Assembly (NCBI RefSeq): GCF_963678845.1
Contig: NZ_OY787468.1
Span: forward strand, 434,001 to 498,000
Direction: 5' to 3'
Origin: an uncultured Bacteroides sp.
Lineage (GTDB): Bacteria > Bacteroidota > Bacteroidia > Bacteroidales > Bacteroidaceae
Length of the DNA: 64,000 nt
The number at the start of each line of letters is the position of its first letter. Positions within the stretch are counted from its first letter, which is position 1. Positions 54,317 to 63,985 of the stretch are shown here, piece after piece. The notes below the pieces were generated by a model. That model made no database searches, was not told where the DNA came from, and was given only the letters and a program-made list of their open reading frames with translations. A program made the position numbers and the translations under genes.

Positions 54317-54401
54317 TTTGATATATATCATAATGTAGTTTTGATGTATATCAAAGGTATAGTTAGATGTATATCTAAGTACTCGTTTGATGTACATCTA
54401 A
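54317..54401. repeat. Array of four TGTATA/TGTACA palindromes at exact 23-bp period
   Basis: Units centred on TATATA (54322), TGTATA (54345), TGTATA (54368) and TGTACA (54391) are each 23 bases apart. The arms are inverted: TTTTGATGTATATCAAAG, TTAGATGTATATCTAAG, TTTGATGTACATCTAAAG. It sits between divergent genes: the DUF4251 start is about 95 bases left and the TolC-type start about 160 bases right. No other element is evident in 54224-54561. Confidence 0.85.
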
Positions 54402-54561
54402 AGATAATTTTCTGGACGGAGATCAGGTTAAACAATATGGCATTATTTGTCAGCAATGCTCTTTCGCAAATATCCATAGATTATGTTTCGAAATTACATG
54501 ATATTCAAAGTTTCTACAAAATGATGTTTTTATTTTGTACTGTTTATATAAAATTTAATTT

Positions 54562-55806
54562 ATGAAGAATCGAGTATTATTATTAATCAGTATTCTATTT
54601 TTAACTTCTGAATGGACTTCAGCTCAGAGCAAGGACCTGGACTATTATATCCAGAAAGCAAAAGTAAACAGCCCGTTGCTTTATGAGTTTGGGAATAAGA
54701 AGAAGATAACAGAACTGGATAGTTTAAAAACAAGAGCTTCATATAATCCGATTGTATCAGCTACTTCCAGTGCAGTATTTTCTCCTACTTATAAAGGATT
54801 TGGATATGATACAGCTATATCCAACGGTCAGTCATTGGAAGCCTTGCTAACCGTTAGCAAACAATTAATAAGCAATAAAAATCTGAAATCAAGATTAGAT
54901 AATTACAAATTAGATAAAAGAAGTATAGAAACTCAGGCACAGCTTTCTACTGATATAGTAGAAAAAACAGTTACTGAGCAATATATAACCACCTTTTTAA
55001 ATCAGGAGCTGCTTAATTTGTCGAATGACATAATAGGCTTTCTGCAAAAGGAGGATAAAGTACTTAGAAAACTAGCAAAAAGCTCTAATATTAAACAGAC
55101 TGATTATCTTAATTTTAAAGTCACGCTGCAACAAAATATGTTTAATAACGAGCAACAACGTTCACTCTGGATGAATAATCTAAGTACGTTGAACTATCTT
55201 AGTGGCATAGACAATAATGTAACTGACTCAATAGTATCACCAAATATTTTTTCACCTATACCGGTTTCTTTTGATGAAAGCTTTTATGGCAAAAACGATG
55301 TTATTGACAGTCTGAAAAACAAGAATAACGAACAACTTATAAATCTGAATTATAAACCCCAAATATCATTATTTGCCAATGGGGGATATTCATCTTCATT
55401 CATGGCAAGTCCGTACAAGAATCTGGGAGTTAGCATGGGTATCAGCATCAATCTTCCGCTCTATGATGGGAAACAAAGAAAAATGTCACTGATGCAAAAC
55501 GATCTGAACGATCAGAATCGTAAAAGGTATCGTGATGCCAACAAACAACACTACACTCTTCAGGTTCAGGAACTACGGCGACAGATAGAACGTTGCAATA
55601 AACTTATTTCAATGACCCCCGAACAGTTTAAATATACCAAGGCATTGGTTGATGCTAATGCGCTTTTACTTGGCACAGGAGAAGTGAGCATGACAGATTT
55701 TCTCCTATCTATTACTAATTATATGAATATTAGAACTGTAGATATCCAGAATAGAGCCAATAAACTGTTGCTAATAAATCAATTGAACTATTTAATTTTA
55801 CCTTGA
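54562..55806 (+). CDS. TolC-family outer-membrane efflux protein
   Basis: A 414-residue exported protein of the OEP/TolC family, forming the outer-membrane channel of a tripartite pump. Signal peptide about 1-22 (TSAQ). Repeated coiled-coil segments and KPQISLFANGGYSSSFMASPYKNLGVSMGISINLPLYDGKQRK are typical of the second half. It is shorter than E. coli TolC. It is followed after one base by the adaptor gene and then the RND pump, so all three assemble together. Confidence 0.9.
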   Translation: MKNRVLLLISILFLTSEWTSAQSKDLDYYIQKAKVNSPLLYEFGNKKKITELDSLKTRASYNPIVSATSSAVFSPTYKGFGYDTAISNGQSLEALLTVSKQLISNKNLKSRLDNYKLDKRSIETQAQLSTDIVEKTVTEQYITTFLNQELLNLSNDIIGFLQKEDKVLRKLAKSSNIKQTDYLNFKVTLQQNMFNNEQQRSLWMNNLSTLNYLSGIDNNVTDSIVSPNIFSPIPVSFDESFYGKNDVIDSLKNKNNEQLINLNYKPQISLFANGGYSSSFMASPYKNLGVSMGISINLPLYDGKQRKMSLMQNDLNDQNRKRYRDANKQHYTLQVQELRRQIERCNKLISMTPEQFKYTKALVDANALLLGTGEVSMTDFLLSITNYMNIRTVDIQNRANKLLLINQLNYLILP

Positions 55807-55807
55807 T

Positions 55808-56749
55808 ATGAAAATAAAAATAATCGTATTGTTGTCAGTGACTGTGTTATTAACTTATGGTTGTGGTGCTAAAGATAAAGAATCAGCTTCTTCAGAGGAT
55901 CAGAAACCAACAACCCCCGTTACTTTAACTACTCCGGAAATAACATCCATGGAAGACGAAGTCACTTTGAACGCTACTTCGGTTTATATATTAAAAACGG
56001 ATATCAAAGCCACAATAAATGGATATCTGGTAAAGTCTGGCATTCAGCTTGGAGATAAAGTGAGAAAAGGTGAAATTTTATTTCGAATACAAACAAAGGA
56101 AGCAAAGAGCCTGGGCAATGAGGTAAACAAGTTAGATCCTACTTTCCATTTTACAGGGTTGAACAATATACTTTGCCCAGCCAATGGCTTTGTGGTTATG
56201 TCTAATCATCAAAAAGGAGATTATGTGCAGGAAGGTGAAATCCTGGCAACAATCAGTGATAAAAACAGCTTCGGTTTTGTATTGAACTTGCCTTACGAAC
56301 TGAATGGTATATTGTCTATTAATAAAGAAATAAGCATTAATCTGCCCGATGGGAAAAAGTTGATTGGAATAGTTAATAAGATAATGCCCGAACTGGACAG
56401 TGTTTCACAAACACAGCGTGTATTCCTGAAACTTAAACAACCTGCCAACCTTCCTGAAAATATTATTGCAAAAGCTGTTTTAGTTAAAAGTGAGATTAAA
56501 CAAGCAGTTACTCTACCCAAACAAGCAATTCTATCGGATGATAATCAAGCTACATTCTGGGTCATGAAACTGATAAATAATACTACGGCTGTACGAGTAA
56601 ATATAAAAAAAGGGATTGAAAAGGCTGGACGTGTTCAAATTACAGAACCTCTTTTTTCAGGAAGAGACAGAATTATAACCACAGGTAATTACGGCTTAGC
56701 TGATACAGCAAAAGTATCCGTTCAAAAAACAAATAATCAGGTACAATGA
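55808..56749 (+). CDS. RND efflux periplasmic adaptor lipoprotein
   Basis: A 313-residue membrane-fusion protein. Signal with lipobox TYGC (about residues 17-20). A lipoyl-like hybrid motif is seen as GYLVKSGIQLGDKVRKGEILFRI and GDYVQEGEILATIS (about residues 72-160), and a beta-barrel/MP domain follows (QAVTLPKQAILSDDNQATFWVM). The usual long alpha-hairpin is very short, so contact with TolC is probably direct and compact. It overlaps the pump gene start by 4 bases. Confidence 0.9.
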   Translation: MKIKIIVLLSVTVLLTYGCGAKDKESASSEDQKPTTPVTLTTPEITSMEDEVTLNATSVYILKTDIKATINGYLVKSGIQLGDKVRKGEILFRIQTKEAKSLGNEVNKLDPTFHFTGLNNILCPANGFVVMSNHQKGDYVQEGEILATISDKNSFGFVLNLPYELNGILSINKEISINLPDGKKLIGIVNKIMPELDSVSQTQRVFLKLKQPANLPENIIAKAVLVKSEIKQAVTLPKQAILSDDNQATFWVMKLINNTTAVRVNIKKGIEKAGRVQITEPLFSGRDRIITTGNYGLADTAKVSVQKTNNQVQ

Positions 56750-59700
56750 AAAAGGACTTTTTTTATATTTATAAAACACCTTTGCTTGTTATCGCGGTGC
56801 TTATTCTCTTCGGGGGAGTGTTTTCATTGATTAAAATAAAAACTTCATTATTTCCGCAAGTGACTTTCCCGAAAATAAAAGTGATTGCCGAAGCCGGACA
56901 GCAATCTGTTGATTTAATGGCTGTCAGCGTAACTCGCCCCTTAGAAAATGCAATAAAACAAGTTCCCGATTTGAAATCTTTACGAAGTACTACAAGCCGG
57001 GGGAGTTGTGAAATATCTGCTTTTATAGACTGGAAAGTGGACGTAAGTCTCGCACAACAGCAGGTGGAATCTAAAATAAACGAAATAAGAAATCAGCTTC
57101 CACAGAACACAAATATTACTGTGGAGAGAATGAATCCATCTATTTTAGCTGTTATGGGATATTCGCTTAATAGTAACAAGCGAAGTGGTATCGAACTTAA
57201 ACAGCTTGCACTTTACACCATCAAACCTTTCCTATCTCAGGTAGAGGGGGTGAGTGATATAAGAATTATAGGAGGAGAGACGAAAGAGTACTGGGCTATT
57301 CTGGATAAAGAAAAAATGTCTCAGCTGGGATTAACTCCATCTATGGTCAATGAGAGCATGAAAAATGCCAATTTTTTGTTGGCAAACGGGTATCTTTCTG
57401 ATTACAGACTTATGTATCTAACCCTAACAGATGCACGGATCATGAATCTGCAGCAATTGGGAAATACTGTGATTAAGAATGATGGAAAGCGAATAATTAA
57501 GTTGAATGATATTGCCAAAGTAGAAATCCACAAGGCGAAAGAATATATCAAAACGAATGCAAACGGCAAAGAATGTGTATTGATCTCTGTTATTCAACAG
57601 CCTAATGCAAATGTATCCGATATTTCTACCAATATGGAAAAACAACTTGAGAAGTTAAAGGTGATTATTCCATCCGATGTGCAGATTAAACCCTATTATG
57701 TGCAGGCTGACTTTGTAAACGATAGCATCAGGAGTGTGACCGACTGTTTGTGGATAGGTCTTTTTCTTGCTATCATTGTTGTGATTAGCTTCTTAAAATC
57801 ATGGAGAGCATGTGTTGCCATTTTAATTACTATTCCTATTACATTGGGGCTGACTTTACTTGTTCTCTACGCTACCGGACAAACCTTTAACATAATGACC
57901 TTGGGCGCCATAGCCGCGTCCGTAGGATTGATAATAGATGATGCCATTGTAGTGGTTGAACAGATTTATCGAACGCATGAAGAGAATCCTGAAGAATCTG
58001 CCAAGGTGGTTATTCCTAAAGCTGTAAGGTATCTGTTTAAAGCGATGGTCGGTTCTTCTTTAAGTACGATTGTAATCTTTATCCCTTTTTTACTAATGAC
58101 TGGCGTAGCCGGTGCTTACTTTAAAGTAATGACAAATACCATGATTATTACTTTAATCTGTTCTTTCCTTGCTACGTGGATTTTGTTACCGGTTGTTTAT
58201 CTGTTTCTTGGAAGCAAAGGAAAATACAAAAAAATAGAAACCCACGAAGTGAAAGAACGAAGATGGGTAGGCTTCTTTATTTCCAGACCTTATTATAGCA
58301 TTGCTTTTATAGTTGTGATTGTTGCTATGGCCGCCTTTGCTATTCCCAATCTGGAAACTGGATTTCTTCCTGAAATGGATGAAGGAAGTATTGTACTGGA
58401 TTATGCCTCACCTTCGGGAACAACATTGGAAGAGACAGACAATATGCTGAATAAAGTAGAACAAATGTTGGTAAAGATACCCGAAATAGAGACCTATAGC
58501 AGACGTACAGGTACTCAGATGGGATTCTTTATTACCGAGCCAAATACAGGAGATTATCTAATTCAACTGAAGAAAAAAAGAGATAGGTCCACAGACGAAG
58601 TAATAAATGAGATCCGGTCAAAAATTGAATCCACACAACCAGCTTTACGAATAGACTTTGGTCAGGTAATTGGAGATATGCTTGGAGATTTAATGAGTTC
58701 AGTTCAACCTGTTGAAGTTAAAATATTTGGGCCAGATCAGGATGTTATACAGAAATATGCTAAATCTGTGGCTGAAATTGTTAAGAAAACGCCAGGAACG
58801 GCTGATGTGTTTGACGGAATTGTTATTGCAGGTCCTTCCATTTCTGTTATCCCAGATCTCCATAAACTGGCACAATACAATATTTCTCCGACTGACTTCC
58901 AATTTCAATTACAGACAGTTCTGGAAGGGAATGAGGTAGGATCTGTTTTTGATAAACAACAGCTTACCCCTATTCGGCTTATTTATAATTCTAGCAAGGG
59001 CGTTTCGGCTCAAGAAATAGAAAATAGTCAGATATTTCTTCCAAACGGACAGCAAAAGTTATTAAAGGAATTTGCCAGAGTGGAAATAAAATCCGGTTCA
59101 AGTGAGATACAACGGGAGGATTTACAGACAATGGGTGTTGTTACTGCACGCCTTGATCAAGGAGATTTGGGAGGAACAATAAAAAAAATACAGCACAACA
59201 TTCAAAAAAACATTTCTCTGCCAAAAGGATATACAATTACTTATGGAGGAGCTTATGCCCAACAGCAGCAATCATTCAAGGAATTATTACTGATTCTGGT
59301 ATTGTCATGTATGCTTGTATTTACAGTAATCTTATTTATGTACAGAGATATAAGAGTAGCTTTAGCTATTTTATTAGTTTCTGTTTTAGGAATTTGCGGA
59401 AGCTATATTTTGCTTTATATTACGGGCACGCCGCTCAATGTAGGTAGTTACACGGGAATTATTATGATAGTAGGAATTATTGGAGAGAATGCTATCTTCA
59501 CTTACTTGCAGTATCATGAGAGTTTATTAGTTATAAGCCGAAGACATGCGCTAATATATGCTATAAGTACACGTCTGCGCCCCAAACTGATGACAGCAAT
59601 CGGAGCAGTTATTGCACTTATGCCTTTAGCCATGGGTATAGGTACCGGAGCACAACTTCATCAACCACTGGCAATAGCAGTTATTGGTGGGTTCATTGTG

Positions 59701-59766
59701 GCTTTGCCTTTGCTCCTTGTTGTGCTGCCAACATTTCTTTATCGGATAAAACCATTACGTTCTTAA
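56746..59766 (+). CDS. RND-family efflux permease (HAE/AcrB-like)
   Basis: A 1006-residue inner-membrane pump with 12 transmembrane helices and two large periplasmic loops. The proton-relay pair in TM4 is visible as GLIIDDAIVVVEQIYR, the AcrB-type DD, which argues for organic substrates over CusA-like metal pumps. Other signatures are PQVTFPKIKVIAEAGQQSVDLM and GFLPEMDEGSIVLDYASPSGTTLEETD. The energy is proton-driven. It overlaps the adaptor gene and is followed 31 bases later by a response regulator, so substrates may be sensed by that pair. Confidence 0.94.
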   Translation: MKKDFFYIYKTPLLVIAVLILFGGVFSLIKIKTSLFPQVTFPKIKVIAEAGQQSVDLMAVSVTRPLENAIKQVPDLKSLRSTTSRGSCEISAFIDWKVDVSLAQQQVESKINEIRNQLPQNTNITVERMNPSILAVMGYSLNSNKRSGIELKQLALYTIKPFLSQVEGVSDIRIIGGETKEYWAILDKEKMSQLGLTPSMVNESMKNANFLLANGYLSDYRLMYLTLTDARIMNLQQLGNTVIKNDGKRIIKLNDIAKVEIHKAKEYIKTNANGKECVLISVIQQPNANVSDISTNMEKQLEKLKVIIPSDVQIKPYYVQADFVNDSIRSVTDCLWIGLFLAIIVVISFLKSWRACVAILITIPITLGLTLLVLYATGQTFNIMTLGAIAASVGLIIDDAIVVVEQIYRTHEENPEESAKVVIPKAVRYLFKAMVGSSLSTIVIFIPFLLMTGVAGAYFKVMTNTMIITLICSFLATWILLPVVYLFLGSKGKYKKIETHEVKERRWVGFFISRPYYSIAFIVVIVAMAAFAIPNLETGFLPEMDEGSIVLDYASPSGTTLEETDNMLNKVEQMLVKIPEIETYSRRTGTQMGFFITEPNTGDYLIQLKKKRDRSTDEVINEIRSKIESTQPALRIDFGQVIGDMLGDLMSSVQPVEVKIFGPDQDVIQKYAKSVAEIVKKTPGTADVFDGIVIAGPSISVIPDLHKLAQYNISPTDFQFQLQTVLEGNEVGSVFDKQQLTPIRLIYNSSKGVSAQEIENSQIFLPNGQQKLLKEFARVEIKSGSSEIQREDLQTMGVVTARLDQGDLGGTIKKIQHNIQKNISLPKGYTITYGGAYAQQQQSFKELLLILVLSCMLVFTVILFMYRDIRVALAILLVSVLGICGSYILLYITGTPLNVGSYTGIIMIVGIIGENAIFTYLQYHESLLVISRRHALIYAISTRLRPKLMTAIGAVIALMPLAMGIGTGAQLHQPLAIAVIGGFIVALPLLLVVLPTFLYRIKPLRS

Positions 59767-59797
59767 ATATTCAATCTTTTAATCTATATTTGCTTTC

Positions 59798-60472
59798 ATG
59801 AAAGTGCTAATCATAGAAGATGAACGCGAGCTTTCCCAAGGGATTGCAACCTATTTAACCGCAGAGAACTATCTTTGTGAGCAGGCTTTTACGTTTGGTG
59901 AAGCCATGGAAAAGGTTTGCCTTTACTCTTATGATTGCATTTTGCTCGATTTAATGCTACCCGGAGGAGATGGACTGGATGTTCTCACTGAAATAAAAAG
60001 GAAGAATAGCCCCGCAGGTGTTATAATTATCTCTGCGAAAGATTCGCTGGATGACAAAGTCCGCGGACTAAAGATTGGTGCGGATGATTATCTTCCCAAG
60101 CCTTTTCATCTTCCTGAATTAAGTGTGCGAATCTATGCTTTAATACGTAGACGTCAGTTCTCTAACTGCAATATGCTAATAATCAATAATCTGACAATTG
60201 ATTTGCTTAATAAGGAGGTAAAAGCGAAAGAGCAGACTATCAATTTGACCAAAACTGAATACGAACTTCTTTTATTCCTGATTGGAAATAGAAATAGGGT
60301 AGTGTCAAAAAGTGCTCTTGCCGAACACCTTAGCGGCGATATGGCAGATATGCTCGACAGTCAGAACTTTGTTTACGCTCATATAAAGAATCTCAAAGCC
60401 AAACTTGTTGAAGCGGGCTGTCCGGATTATATTAAAAATGTTTATGGAACCGGATACAAATGGATAGAATGA
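59798..60472 (+). CDS. OmpR/PhoB-type response regulator
   Basis: A 224-residue DNA-binding regulator. The receiver domain (about 1-115) has the acidic pocket ED (7-8), phospho-acceptor Asp51 (CILLDLMLPGGDGLD) and switch Lys101 (LPKPFH). The winged-helix output domain covers about 125-224 (INLTKTEYELLLFLIGNRNRVVSKSALAEHL and YIKNVYGTGYKW). It sits between the RND pump and its partner kinase and probably controls the upstream efflux genes. Confidence 0.94.
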   Translation: MKVLIIEDERELSQGIATYLTAENYLCEQAFTFGEAMEKVCLYSYDCILLDLMLPGGDGLDVLTEIKRKNSPAGVIIISAKDSLDDKVRGLKIGADDYLPKPFHLPELSVRIYALIRRRQFSNCNMLIINNLTIDLLNKEVKAKEQTINLTKTEYELLLFLIGNRNRVVSKSALAEHLSGDMADMLDSQNFVYAHIKNLKAKLVEAGCPDYIKNVYGTGYKWIE

Positions 60473-61527
60473 AAAGTCTCCTTCAAAAAAGTCTTGCGAA
60501 GTTTACAGCTTGTACGGTAATTGTTCTATTACTTGCCACTCCGCTTTTTTATCTTCTTACCAAGTATTTCTATGCGGAAGATATCAGAGAAGTTATTGAA
60601 GCTGTCCAATCAGGAGCCTCTCTTCCCAAAACAGATCTTGAACAAGATATTATTGTAGGTCTAGCGTTACAATTCGGATTAATTATGTGCGTTTTGTTAG
60701 TCTCACTAATCCTGGCGGTTAGACTTATTTCTAAACAACTTTGGGCGCCCTTTGATGATACACTGAGACGTATTGAGCTCTTTTCTCTTGAGAGTGAAAA
60801 GCTCCCTCAATTTACAAATAGCAACATAAAAGAATTTGATAGACTTAATGCTGTACTCACTCGTCTGATTGAAAATAATCTACGCAGTTATAAGACGCAA
60901 AAAGAGTTTACCGAAAATGCATCACATGAACTACAGACTCCACTGGCTGTGTTTCAAACCAAGCTTGACTTGATGCTGCAACAACCTGACCTTACTGAGC
61001 AACAAGCTGAAATAGTACAAAGCCTTTACGAAGTCTCTGCTCGCCTCACACGCCTTAATAAAAATCTTCTTTTACTTGCAAAAATAGATAACAGGCAATA
61101 CAAAGAAATGGAACTTATTGATTTAGTTCAGATGATAGAAAAGGTGCTGTCCCTCCTCAGCGGATTTACTCAAGAAATAACGATTCGAGAAGACATACAA
61201 GTAACATCGCTTTTAGTACAAGCAAATAGGGCTCTTCTGGAAAGTTTGATTAATAATCTGGTGGTGAATGCCGTACGCCACAACATTGCTAACGGAGAGA
61301 TATCAATTATCATAAAGCCTAATCTGCTAATTATTTCCAATACTTCCTCAGAAGGAATGTTGAATAAAGAATCTGTTTTTGAGCGCTTTCATAATTCTTC
61401 AGAAAAAATAAAAGGGAATGGCTTGGGATTGGCTATTGCAAAGGCTATATGTAATCTCCACGGATGGGAAATTGAGTATCAATACAAATCAGAGAGACAT
61501 GAATTTGATGTTCGTTTCCCGAATTAA
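60460..61527 (+). CDS. Sensor histidine kinase
   Basis: A 355-residue membrane kinase with two transmembrane helices (about residues 15-36 and 66-90) around a very small periplasmic loop of about 30 residues. No HAMP domain is obvious. The H box is FTENASHELQTPLAVFQTKLDLML (His156), the N box NNLVVNAVRHN, and the G box KGNGLGLAIAKAI. Such short outer loops suggest sensing within the membrane. It overlaps the response-regulator stop; the second ATG at 60469 (ATGA) is an alternative start. It signals to the adjacent regulator. Confidence 0.93.
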   Translation: MDRMKSLLQKSLAKFTACTVIVLLLATPLFYLLTKYFYAEDIREVIEAVQSGASLPKTDLEQDIIVGLALQFGLIMCVLLVSLILAVRLISKQLWAPFDDTLRRIELFSLESEKLPQFTNSNIKEFDRLNAVLTRLIENNLRSYKTQKEFTENASHELQTPLAVFQTKLDLMLQQPDLTEQQAEIVQSLYEVSARLTRLNKNLLLLAKIDNRQYKEMELIDLVQMIEKVLSLLSGFTQEITIREDIQVTSLLVQANRALLESLINNLVVNAVRHNIANGEISIIIKPNLLIISNTSSEGMLNKESVFERFHNSSEKIKGNGLGLAIAKAICNLHGWEIEYQYKSERHEFDVRFPN

Positions 61528-61644
61528 GATTCACTGTAAAGAATGTATTTATTATTTCATGATTAATTCTCACAAGTTACTATAAATTCAAATTCTCTAC
61601 AACTTTCTCATATACCTTCGTGCTTAATTAACAATGAAAAAGTT

Positions 61645-63009
61645 ATGAAGATATTTTTTATTAGTTTATTTGTTCTGTTACTTCATGTAGGATTCGTTCT
61701 GGCTGAAAATCCCTCGGGAAAGTTGAATGGAGTTCTCTCTCTTACACAAAAAATTGCACTTGAGGATATTTACACTGTCAGAAAGAATATACAAAAAACC
61801 TCAGTCGGTTTTAATCAACCTTTTTATGGTCAAGCAGATACTTTGAACAATTTATCTTCAAAAGAGAGTTTCAAGATGAAGCTTGATAAAATAACTTCTT
61901 CACGTGCCTACCGAATGACCTATATAAGCATACCTCTTATTGCTGTAGGATTAATAGTGAAAGGCGAAGATGACCATTTTCGTAGTTTACGCAATGAATA
62001 TTTACCGTCTTTTCAACAACATTATGACAATTACCTACAATATTTTCCGGCAGTTGCAATGATTGGAATGAAGATTGGTGGTGTAAAAGGAAGGAGCTCA
62101 TGGGAAAGGATGCTAGTCTCTGATGCTTTTTCAGCTGCCATCATGGCGGCAACTGTAAATACACTAAAGTCATCTACCAAAGTAATGCGGCCTGATGGTT
62201 CCAATAATAAATCGTTTCCTTCGGGACATACAGCAACCGCATTTATGGCTGCTACAATGATGCACAAAGAATACGGACTCACCCGTAGTCCATGGTATAG
62301 TATCGGGGCTTATTCAGTAGCTACCATTACCGGACTTACCCGCCAGTTGAACAATAAACATTGGCTAAGCGATATCATGGTGGGGGCAGGAGTAGGTGTT
62401 TTGTCTACAGAAGTTGGATATTATCTGGCTGATTTATTGTTCAAGGATAAAGGTATTTCATATTCTTTCCTTGAGGATAAGCCTTTGGATAGATTTAATA
62501 ATCCTTCTTTTTTGGGACTTTATTTGGGTATTAACAGCTTGCCTGGGAAATATAAAGTATCTAATGGTTCGTATTTATCGACCTCTACCGGGAGTAATGC
62601 CGGGGTGGAAGGGGCTTGGTTTATGAATCCTTATTTGGGCATGGGAGGTCGCTTTACTGTTTCTAGTATGCCAACACTCCTAAATGAAATACCGCAAAAC
62701 GATCCTTTAGATATTTTTTCAGGTTCTGTCGGGGCCTACTTTTCTTATCCAATTACGACAAGATGGTCAGTAGGAAGTAAATTATTAGCAGGTTATACTC
62801 ATTTTCCCAAATGCAAGTTGTCCTCAATAGAAATAGGGAGAACAGGGGGTGTCAGTCTGGGAACTGGATGTTCTCTGAATTATTTGGCTAAGCAAAATCT
62901 TGGTATAAGATTCTTTATGGATTATGACCTTTTGCCTTCACCCATTCCTTTAAACAACCATGCTGAACACCAGTTTACACTAGGTGGAGCTGTAAATGTA
63001 CTATTTTAG
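61645..63009 (+). CDS. PAP2-family phosphatase with C-terminal outer-membrane-barrel-like domain
   Basis: A 454-residue exported protein. Signal peptide about 1-21. The PAP2/acid phosphatase triad is complete: KVMRPDGSNNK, SFPSGHTATAF and GLTRQLNNKHWLSDIMVG (about residues 177-250). The last 160 residues (about 295-454) look like outer-membrane barrel strands ending HQFTLGGAVNVLF with a terminal Phe. The fusion suggests a phosphatase held at the outer membrane, possibly dephosphorylating lipids or isoprenoid phosphates. It stands 117 bases after the histidine kinase gene. Confidence 0.87.
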   Translation: MKIFFISLFVLLLHVGFVLAENPSGKLNGVLSLTQKIALEDIYTVRKNIQKTSVGFNQPFYGQADTLNNLSSKESFKMKLDKITSSRAYRMTYISIPLIAVGLIVKGEDDHFRSLRNEYLPSFQQHYDNYLQYFPAVAMIGMKIGGVKGRSSWERMLVSDAFSAAIMAATVNTLKSSTKVMRPDGSNNKSFPSGHTATAFMAATMMHKEYGLTRSPWYSIGAYSVATITGLTRQLNNKHWLSDIMVGAGVGVLSTEVGYYLADLLFKDKGISYSFLEDKPLDRFNNPSFLGLYLGINSLPGKYKVSNGSYLSTSTGSNAGVEGAWFMNPYLGMGGRFTVSSMPTLLNEIPQNDPLDIFSGSVGAYFSYPITTRWSVGSKLLAGYTHFPKCKLSSIEIGRTGGVSLGTGCSLNYLAKQNLGIRFFMDYDLLPSPIPLNNHAEHQFTLGGAVNVLF

Positions 63010-63097
63010 CAAAATGAGCATTTTTGGCAGATTCTATATTATAGTTTCATAATCAAGATTCTTTGAGAGAAGGCTGATGTTTCAAGAATTATTTTAT

Positions 63098-63985
63098 TTA
63101 TTCCTTTTTTTCGATACTGTCTCCTCGTAAATTCAGAACAGTCCTTGGTATAAAAGAAGTTGGTTTTGGCATCTCGTAGACCGATTCCCTCAAAAAAGTG
63201 CGTAATGCCTTGTAGTCAGTAAACTGTTTTTGTTCTTCAACGGATATTATATTACCAATTCCAATCCGAGGATTCTGTTTGCTCTTGTTAAATACCTCAT
63301 AAGGCATTCTTATCAGGCGCACTCTCCAATTGATCAGTCCTAGTGAGAAGAAAAAAGGAGAATTCTGATCGAAAAAGCGTATTGGCAAAATGGGTACCTT
63401 AGCCGATTGAATCAGCTTTATAATGCTTTCCTGCCATTCCCTGTCTCTTACGCATATTTCACGTAAGCTGAGATCGGAAACAGCTCCGGAAGGAAAGAAA
63501 CCCACTGGATGCCCTTCCTGCAGATGTGACAAAGTTGTGCGTATGCCGTTTATGTTCTTTGATGTAATGCCTATTTCTGTATTCCCTTTGGGCTTTACGG
63601 AAATGAAATTGACATCCATTGCTTTGATAAGAGACAAAATATGGTTAACCATCACTTTATAGTCGGGACGGATACTTGCCATCAGATCTATCAGCATAAT
63701 GCCATCCAGCCCACCATACGGATGATTTGAGATGGTTATAAAGGCACCTTCAGGAAGCTGACTTAGCCTTTCTGCATTCCCTATTCTGTAATTAACGCCT
63801 AAATCATTTAATAAACTTGCAGCAAAAGCAGGGCCAGAACAATTGCACGAACGCTCGTACAACTTGTTTACCCTGTCCATTGCAAATAACCGTATAACAA
63901 ACTTTGCCAAACGGTTTCCGGTTCTCCCTTTAAACACGGGAGAAATGCTTTCCAGATCGTTTACTTCAATTAATTCCTTTTTCAA
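63098..63985 (-). CDS. GlsA-like acyltransferase (PlsC superfamily)
   Basis: An acyltransferase of up to 295 residues, with the active-site box NHPYGGLDG (His88, Asp94 from the TTG start) and a FFPSGAVSDLS block near residue 168. The box has the same HPxGGLDG form as GlsA at 5840. It may acylate glycerophospholipid or aminolipid precursors. The start is uncertain: the frame used here begins with TTG at 63985, and the frame stays open to the window edge, so an ATG beyond 64000 is possible. It converges on the PAP2 gene. Confidence 0.83.
   Translation of the reverse strand: MKKELIEVNDLESISPVFKGRTGNRLAKFVIRLFAMDRVNKLYERSCNCSGPAFAASLLNDLGVNYRIGNAERLSQLPEGAFITISNHPYGGLDGIMLIDLMASIRPDYKVMVNHILSLIKAMDVNFISVKPKGNTEIGITSKNINGIRTTLSHLQEGHPVGFFPSGAVSDLSLREICVRDREWQESIIKLIQSAKVPILPIRFFDQNSPFFFSLGLINWRVRLIRMPYEVFNKSKQNPRIGIGNIISVEEQKQFTDYKALRTFLRESVYEMPKPTSFIPRTVLNLRGDSIEKKE

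Noticed and set aside
54299..54565. Open frame of 88 codons across the palindrome array
   Set aside because: It reads through the repeats, gives a low-complexity hydrophobic product and has no conserved feature.
55808..59766. Pump considered as a CusA-type metal exporter
   Set aside because: The TM4 motif reads GLIIDDAIVVVE with the paired Asp of AcrB-like pumps, and no metal-binding Met or His clusters are visible.
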